Source of the DNA: Ruminococcus champanellensis 18P13 = JCM 17042
GTDB lineage: Bacteria; Bacillota; Clostridia; Oscillospirales; Ruminococcaceae
Length of the DNA: 50,633 nt
Reading direction: 5' to 3'
Assembly: GCF_000210095.1 (NCBI RefSeq)
Contig: NC_021039.1
Span: 1,902,025-1,952,657 of the forward strand
In this document: piece after piece, positions 45,750 to 50,633 of the stretch
Layout: the number at the start of each line of letters is the position of its first letter
Numbering within the stretch: the stretch's first letter is position 1
Position numbers and translations under genes: made by a program
The notes under the pieces: model-generated
Databases searched by the model: none
What the model saw: the letters and a program-made list of their open reading frames with translations, nothing else
What the model was told of the DNA's origin: nothing

Positions 45750-46589
45750 ATGAAGTTTACGAAAATGCAGGGGATCGGCAACGACTATATATATGTCAAC
45801 TGCTTTGAGGAGCAGGTTGTGAATCCGGAGCAGCTTTCTGTCCGGCTCAGCGACAGGCGCTTCGGCATTGGCGGAGACGGCTTGATTCTCATTATGCCCT
45901 CCCAAATCGCAGACTTTAAAATGCGCATTTTCAATGCGGACGGCTCCGAAGCCATGATGTGCGGCAACGGTACACGCTGCATCGGCAAGTATGTGTATGA
46001 ACACGGGCTGACCAACAAGACCCACATTACCCTGGAAACCAATTCCGGTATCAAGTACCTGGAACTGCACTGTACAGGGGATCAAGTGACCTCTGTGACG
46101 GTGGATATGGGTAAGGCGATCCTGACGCCCCGGGAGATTCCGGTGGAGAGCGATTCCCAGGAGCCGTTTGTGGCAAAGCCGGTGCAGGTGGGAGATCGGT
46201 TGGAGCGGCTGACCTGTGTGTCCGTGGGGAATCCTCATGCCGTTGTGTTCTGTGACCGGGTGGAGGATCTGGATCTGGAGAAGCTGGGGCCACTGTTTGA
46301 GCATCACGCTATTTTCCCAGACCGGGTCAATACAGAATTTGTAAGGGTCATAGACGACCATACGCTGCAAATGCGGGTGTGGGAGCGGGGCAGCGGCGAG
46401 ACGCTTGCCTGCGGAACAGGAGCATGTGCGACTACAGTGGCAGCAGTGCTGAACGGCTATTGCCCCCAGGGAGAGCCCATTCTTGTGAAGCTCCGGGGCG
46501 GCGACCTGACCATCACCTATCAGGCAGACGGTACAGTTATGATGACCGGGCCTGCGGAGGAAGTATTTCAAGGTGAAATCAATTTATAA
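45750..46589 (+). CDS. dapF: Diaminopimelate epimerase
   Basis: A 279-residue enzyme converting LL- to meso-diaminopimelate, for lysine and peptidoglycan synthesis. The N-terminus MKFTKMQGIGNDYIYVNCFE is standard. The two catalytic cysteines lie in SEAMMCGNGTRCIGKYVYEH and ETLACGTGACATTVAAVLNG. VSVGNPHAVVFCD and FPDRVNTEFVRVID are further conserved blocks. It is 15 bases upstream of dapL and shares its promoter. Confidence 0.96.
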   Translation: MKFTKMQGIGNDYIYVNCFEEQVVNPEQLSVRLSDRRFGIGGDGLILIMPSQIADFKMRIFNADGSEAMMCGNGTRCIGKYVYEHGLTNKTHITLETNSGIKYLELHCTGDQVTSVTVDMGKAILTPREIPVESDSQEPFVAKPVQVGDRLERLTCVSVGNPHAVVFCDRVEDLDLEKLGPLFEHHAIFPDRVNTEFVRVIDDHTLQMRVWERGSGETLACGTGACATTVAAVLNGYCPQGEPILVKLRGGDLTITYQADGTVMMTGPAEEVFQGEINL

Positions 46590-46604
46590 TAAAGGAGTAC
46601 CAAT

Positions 46605-47792
46605 ATGGCAAAGGTAAATCAGAATTTTGACAATCTTGTTCCCAACTATCTGTTTGCGGAAATCGCAAAACGGGTCAATCGGTATGTAGCAGAGCATCCG
46701 GACAATCATCTGATCCGGCTTGGCATCGGGGATGTGACCCTGCCTCTGGCACCGGTTGTGGTTGAGGCTATGAAAAAAGGCTGCGATGAGCTGGGCTGCA
46801 AGGAGACCTTCAAGGGCTATCCGGATTATGAGGGCTATGGATTCCTGCGAGAGGCAATTTCCGGCTATTACAAGCGGTTTGGCGTGACGGTGGATCCGGA
46901 TGAGATCATGGTCAACGATGGCGCCAAGAGCGATGCAGGCAATATGGGGGATATCTTCTCCAAGGACAACATTGTTCTGGTGACAGATCCGGTTTACCCT
47001 GTTTATGTGGACGCCAATATCATGAGCGGCAGAAAGATCATCTACGCAGACGCTACTCCGGAAAACGGATTCTGCGCCCTGCCGGATCCTTCTGTGCATG
47101 CAGATATGATCTACCTTTGCTCCCCCAATAATCCCACCGGTGCGGCATACACCACGGAGCAGCTGAAGGCTTGGGTGGACTATGCCAACGAAAATGACGC
47201 TGTTATCTTCTACGATGCAGCCTATGAGGCTTTCATTACCCAGGACGATGTGCCCCGGAGTATTTTTGCCATTGAGGGGGCACGCACCTGTGCCATCGAA
47301 ATGTGCAGCCTTTCCAAGACTGCCGGATTTACCGGTACACGCTGCGGCTACACGGTGATTCCCAAGGAGCTGGAGCGGGACGGAAAGAATATCTATCAGC
47401 TGTGGTATCGACGGGAGGCAACCAAGTTCAACGGCGTGTCCTATCCGGTACAGTGCGCAGCGGCTGCTGTATTCTCGGAGCTTGGTTTGCAGCAGATTAA
47501 GGAGAATCTGAGCTACTATCAGGAAAATGCCCGTGTGATCGCACAGACTCTGGACGAACTGCGGATTCCCTACACCGGCGGCATCAATTCCCCCTATATC
47601 TGGCTCCAGTGCCCCAACGGCATGGGCAGCTGGGAATTCTTTGACTGCCTGCTCCACGAGATCGAGGTAGTGGGTACTCCCGGCGAGGGCTTCGGCAAGA
47701 ACGGCGCAGGCTGGTTCCGGCTCACCTCCTTTGGCGACAAGGACAAGACCATCGAGGCTATGGAACGGCTCAAGCAGATGCTGAAAAAGTAA
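46605..47792 (+). CDS. dapL: LL-diaminopimelate aminotransferase
   Basis: A 395-residue PLP enzyme that makes LL-diaminopimelate from tetrahydrodipicolinate in one step, bypassing the succinylase or acetylase branch. Signatures: NYLFAEIAKRVNRYVAEHPD, LIRLGIGDVTLPLAPVVVEA, YICSPNNPTGAAYTTEQL-type substrate segment and the PLP lysine in EMCSLSKTAGFTGTRCGY. It follows dapF, the next enzyme of the pathway, with AAAGGAG before the ATG. Confidence 0.96.
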   Translation: MAKVNQNFDNLVPNYLFAEIAKRVNRYVAEHPDNHLIRLGIGDVTLPLAPVVVEAMKKGCDELGCKETFKGYPDYEGYGFLREAISGYYKRFGVTVDPDEIMVNDGAKSDAGNMGDIFSKDNIVLVTDPVYPVYVDANIMSGRKIIYADATPENGFCALPDPSVHADMIYLCSPNNPTGAAYTTEQLKAWVDYANENDAVIFYDAAYEAFITQDDVPRSIFAIEGARTCAIEMCSLSKTAGFTGTRCGYTVIPKELERDGKNIYQLWYRREATKFNGVSYPVQCAAAAVFSELGLQQIKENLSYYQENARVIAQTLDELRIPYTGGINSPYIWLQCPNGMGSWEFFDCLLHEIEVVGTPGEGFGKNGAGWFRLTSFGDKDKTIEAMERLKQMLKK

Positions 47793-47819
47793 GACAACAC
47801 GATTTCCGTGAATTGGGGA

Positions 47820-47848
47820 TTGATTTTTCCGTTTTGCTGCGGTATACT
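47820..47848 (+). promoter_or_regulatory. Promoter of the HD-domain gene
   Basis: TTGATT (47820-47825), 17-base spacer, TATACT (47843-47848). Confidence 0.65.
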
Positions 47849-47884
47849 GTGTATAGTTGATATACAAAGAAAGGATGCGAGGCT

Positions 47885-48397
47885 ATGCTTCAAGCGATCG
47901 GTTCCAAAAAGGATCTGGAGCTGCTGCCGTTTTACGACATGATCTCTGATCTTCTGGAAAATGAAACGGTACAGAATCTGAAGCAATTCCGGCATCATGT
48001 ACAGACAACCAGGTTTCAGCACAGCTTGAATGTGGCATACTATAACTATATTTTCTGCAAGCGGTTTGGGTGGGATGCACGGTCGGCTGCCAGAGCAGGT
48101 ATGCTTCACGACCTGTTCTTTTATAACCGAAAGGAATACATCCGCAAAAGCGGCGAGGCGTTTCATAACAAGCGCCACCCCCAGATGGCGTGCAGTGAGG
48201 CGTCTCAGTTGTTTACACTATCTACCAGAGAAAAGGACATCATTCTCAAGCATATGTGGCCGATGACCCCTACACGGGTGCCTCGCTATAAGGAGTCCAT
48301 GGTGATCGTGCTGACAGACAAGTACTGCGCTCTGCTGGAGGTCACGATTCCCCTTTTCAGGAAAATATTCAGACAGCGATCCGCAAAATCCGCATGA
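47885..48397 (+). CDS. HD domain phosphohydrolase
   Basis: A 170-residue protein with the HD-domain metal-binding pattern: first His in TTRFQHSLNVAYYNYIFCKR, the HD pair in AARAGMLHDLFFYNRKEY, a further His in FHNKRHPQMACSEASQLF and the last Asp in VIVLTDKYCALLEVT. It resembles small clostridial HD hydrolases of unknown nucleotide substrate. It has its own promoter and terminator. Confidence 0.85.
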   Translation: MLQAIGSKKDLELLPFYDMISDLLENETVQNLKQFRHHVQTTRFQHSLNVAYYNYIFCKRFGWDARSAARAGMLHDLFFYNRKEYIRKSGEAFHNKRHPQMACSEASQLFTLSTREKDIILKHMWPMTPTRVPRYKESMVIVLTDKYCALLEVTIPLFRKIFRQRSAKSA

Positions 48398-48434
48398 TTT
48401 TTTGAAGGCAGCATAGCTGTTTGATGCATGCAAA

Positions 48435-48461
48435 TACCGCCCATCCTCGGGCGGTATTTTT
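48435..48461 (+). terminator. Terminator after the HD-domain gene
   Basis: ATACCGCCC / GGGCGGTAT stem with a six-base loop and TTTTT. Confidence 0.88.
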
Positions 48462-48491
48462 GTTACAAGACCCATTAGACAGGAGGAAGGC

Positions 48492-49739
48492 ATGGCTTAC
48501 AATGAGTTGATCAAAAACTTTAACCGAATCCGGGACTATATGCGGGAGTTCTATGTATACGGCTTTAAAAGCCGGGAGGAGTACAAGCGAAAAAGCGCCC
48601 GTTCCTATGACGATGAGCGCCGCCGGGTGGAAAGCTGGCTGGGGGACTATATGGGTTTTCGGCAGACACCGGAGGGGAAGAATGTGTTTTTATCCATTGA
48701 CAGTCGTCTGTCCCGGCACAATCCTCTGTATAAGGCGTGGAAGGCACGGAGCTTTACGGATGGGGATATGACCCTGCATTTTATCCTGTTGGATTTGCTC
48801 CACGACCCGGAACAGGGCCTGTCCCTGGGGGAGATCACCCGGCGGATCGATCAGGACTATCTTTCCGGCTTTGAAATGCCCCGGGTGTTTGATGAATCCA
48901 CTGTCCGCAAGAAGCTGAAGGAATACACGGAGGCAGGAATTTTGCATACCCAAAAGCAGGGCAGGGTCGTATTGTACTTCCGGACTCCGGATCCGGTTCC
49001 TGCATGCAGCGAGGCACTGGATTATTTCTCAGAGGTTTTGCCCTGTGGGGTCATCGGCTCCTACCTGCTGGAGGAACAGACGTCCCACCGGGATCTGTTT
49101 GCCTTCAAGCATCACTACATCACCCAGGCACTGGACAGCGAGATCCTGTATCAGCTGTTCTGCGCCATGCAGGAGCATCGGGAAGTGAGAATTGAAAATC
49201 TGAATCGGCACCGGGGACAGGCATCCCGGCTGCGGGTACTGCCACTGCGGATCCTTATCAGTGTGCAAAGCGGCAGGCAGTACCTGGCTGCCTATTGCCC
49301 CGGCATCAGGCGGATGCAAAGCTATCGGCTGGATTATATCCTGTCAGTTTGTCCCTTGGAACCGGCGGCGGATTTTGCACAGCGGCGGGTACAGCTAGAG
49401 ACCATGCAGCAGCATATGTGGGGGGTCAGTATGCAGGGTGCCAGCGCCCAGACGGAGCATATTTCCTTCACCCTGCGGTATGGGGACGGGGAGGCGTTTA
49501 TTTTACAGCGACTGGAACGGGAAAAGCGATGCGGTACTGTGGAACGGTTGGACGATCACACCTGCCGGTTTTCTGCTGATGTGTATGACGCTTACGAGCT
49601 GGTGCCCTGGATCCGCACGTTCCTGTGCCGGATCATCCGGCTGGAATGCTCCAATCAACAGCTAGAGCATCAATTCCGGAGTGATCTTGCCCGAATGTAC
49701 CGGATGTACGGATTGGAGGATGCAGATGCTGTTTCATGA
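48492..49739 (+). CDS. WYL domain-containing transcriptional regulator
   Basis: A 415-residue protein. The N-terminal part has a winged-helix-type region (DLLHDPEQGLSLGEITRRID, DESTVRKKLKEYTEAGILHT). The centre has a WYL-type domain (RLRVLPLRILISVQSGRQYL followed by AAYCPGIRRMQSYRLDYILS), and a WCX-like C-terminal part follows (ETMQQHMWGVSMQG, CRFSADVYDAYELVPWIRTF). WYL proteins sense ligands such as nucleotides and control DNA-damage or defence genes. AGGAGG precedes the ATG and the next WYL-type gene overlaps its end by 14 bases. Confidence 0.8.
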   Translation: MAYNELIKNFNRIRDYMREFYVYGFKSREEYKRKSARSYDDERRRVESWLGDYMGFRQTPEGKNVFLSIDSRLSRHNPLYKAWKARSFTDGDMTLHFILLDLLHDPEQGLSLGEITRRIDQDYLSGFEMPRVFDESTVRKKLKEYTEAGILHTQKQGRVVLYFRTPDPVPACSEALDYFSEVLPCGVIGSYLLEEQTSHRDLFAFKHHYITQALDSEILYQLFCAMQEHREVRIENLNRHRGQASRLRVLPLRILISVQSGRQYLAAYCPGIRRMQSYRLDYILSVCPLEPAADFAQRRVQLETMQQHMWGVSMQGASAQTEHISFTLRYGDGEAFILQRLEREKRCGTVERLDDHTCRFSADVYDAYELVPWIRTFLCRIIRLECSNQQLEHQFRSDLARMYRMYGLEDADAVS

Positions 49740-50633
49740 GATCTACGGGGCGTATTATCGGACCATGGGTCGGATTCTGTCCGCTGCGGTCAGTCATCCC
49801 GTTACACAGGAGGAGATCCGCCGGATCATCCGAACCCATGCATTTGGAGAAAGTGCGCTTGCCATAGAATCAGCCATCCGGGAGGAACGGTGGCAGCTGC
49901 TGCACCCGGACGGTAGCACCCCGTTGCAGCATGCACCGGAGCTGCCGCTGACATGCCTGGAAAAGCGATGGCTGAAGTCCCTGCTGCTGGATCCGAGAGC
50001 CAGGCTGTTTGAACTGGAGATCCCCGGTCTTGAGGATGTGCAGCCCCTGTTCACCCCGGCGGATTACCGGATCTTTGACCGGTATGGGGACGGGGATCCC
50101 TATGAGGATGCAGGCTACATACAGCGGTTCCGTATGATCCTTGCCGCAGTGCGAGATCGGCAGCCCCTGTCTATTTGTATGCTGGACAGACGCGGGAACA
50201 GTATGCAGTGCAATGTGATGCCGGAGTATCTGGAATATTCGGAAAAAGACGATAAGTTCCGGCTGATGACCAGTGGCTGCCGGTATGTGACCATTGTGAA
50301 TCTTGCCCGCATCATCCAGTGTGAGTTGCTGCACAAAAGCATACGCCGGAAGCCTGGTTGCCAGTCCCGTGCAGACCGGACGGTGGTGCTGGAGGTGCAG
50401 GACGGCAGAAATGCGCTGGAACGGGTGATGCTGCATTTTTCCCACTTTGAAAAGGAAGCGGAGCACATAGAGGGCAGACAGTATCGGATCCGGATCCGGT
50501 ACCAGAAAGAGGATGAAACCGAACTGGTGATCCGGGTACTGTCCTTTGGACCTTTTGTCAGGGTCACGGAGCCGGACAGCTTTGCAGAACTGATCCGGGA
50601 ACGACTCCGAAAGCAGATGGCGTGCAGATTATA
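49726..50633 (+). CDS. Second WYL-type regulator, 3' end outside window
   Basis: An open frame of 302 codons runs to the window end from the ATG at 49726, six bases after GGAGG. It begins MLFHEIYGAYYRTMGRILSA. The conserved region PLSICMLDRRGNSMQCNVMP, EKDDKFRLMTSGCRYVTIVN and FGPFVRVTEPDSFAELIRER matches the second member of a WYL-protein pair seen in Clostridia. The overlap with the first WYL gene indicates coupling and perhaps a heteromeric regulator. The C-terminus is missing here. Confidence 0.72.
   Translation, partial: MLFHEIYGAYYRTMGRILSAAVSHPVTQEEIRRIIRTHAFGESALAIESAIREERWQLLHPDGSTPLQHAPELPLTCLEKRWLKSLLLDPRARLFELEIPGLEDVQPLFTPADYRIFDRYGDGDPYEDAGYIQRFRMILAAVRDRQPLSICMLDRRGNSMQCNVMPEYLEYSEKDDKFRLMTSGCRYVTIVNLARIIQCELLHKSIRRKPGCQSRADRTVVLEVQDGRNALERVMLHFSHFEKEAEHIEGRQYRIRIRYQKEDETELVIRVLSFGPFVRVTEPDSFAELIRERLRKQMACRL

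Noticed and set aside
1-50633. rRNA and tRNA genes
   Set aside because: No 16S/23S signature or convincing tRNA cloverleaf with a GGTTCGAATCC-type arm was seen.

Overview
The window looks like chromosome from a Gram-positive, anaerobic Ruminococcus-like member of the Oscillospirales. This is an inference from protein flavour: lysine synthesis by the DapL route, a sortase with its surface protein, a DegV protein, a CotH protein, DUF6323/DUF6179 and DUF6465 proteins, strong GGAGG ribosome binding sites and TTGACA/TATAAT promoters. No rRNA or tRNA gene is visible, so the genus is not proven.

Positions 1 to about 17,130 hold a prophage read right to left on the minus strand. Its control and middle genes are ordered as in phage Mu: a two-HTH protein, GemA/gp16, a Mor-type activator, then gp25-, gp26- and gp27-like genes. 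Its head and tail genes are of the Firmicutes siphovirus type: small and large terminase, SPP1-like portal, MuF minor head protein, scaffold, major capsid, connectors, tail tube, Gp15, tape measure and distal tail protein. The transposase, repressor and other early genes expected beyond 17.1 kb are absent, and the tape measure frame is broken near 2084-2088, so the prophage looks defective at its left end. Two control devices stand out. A LoaP-like NusG paralog sits early in the late operon, which contains at least five intrinsic-terminator-like hairpins that structural transcription must cross. The MuF gene ends in an AT-richer, toxin-like domain followed by a likely immunity gene. A near-consensus promoter lies inside the toxin coding region, and stacked terminators close the unit.

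From 17.13 to 17.50 kb is a boundary zone. It has a two-repeat, one-spacer CRISPR array of type I-C appearance, then a damaged copy of the same promoter/terminator cassette seen around the toxin-immunity unit.

Host genes follow. A divergent AraC regulator and MATE exporter (17.5-19.8 kb) come first. Next is a plus-strand operon (19.9-24.1 kb) in which an XRE repressor and an ImmA/IrrE metalloprotease precede a Y-family DNA polymerase, a YolD-like protein, SfsA and a YgjP-like metalloprotease; it reads as a self-contained damage-response unit. From 24.1 to 31.9 kb are a DUF3784 protein, a lipoprotein, DegV, a surface protein/sortase/membrane protein operon, a GNAT acetyltransferase, a DEAD-box helicase with a structured leader and a phosphoesterase. 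From 32 to 38.5 kb are a D,D-carboxypeptidase-like protein lacking its catalytic motifs, an AraC regulator, a leucine-rich repeat protein, a sodium/solute symporter and the DUF6323/DUF6179 pair. From 38.5 to 50.6 kb are a CotH protein, HU with a DUF6465 protein, a cell-wall group (an intact D,D-carboxypeptidase, a VanY-like protein missing catalytic residues, a DUF4846 protein), dapF-dapL, an HD-domain protein and two consecutive WYL-type regulators, the second cut by the window end.
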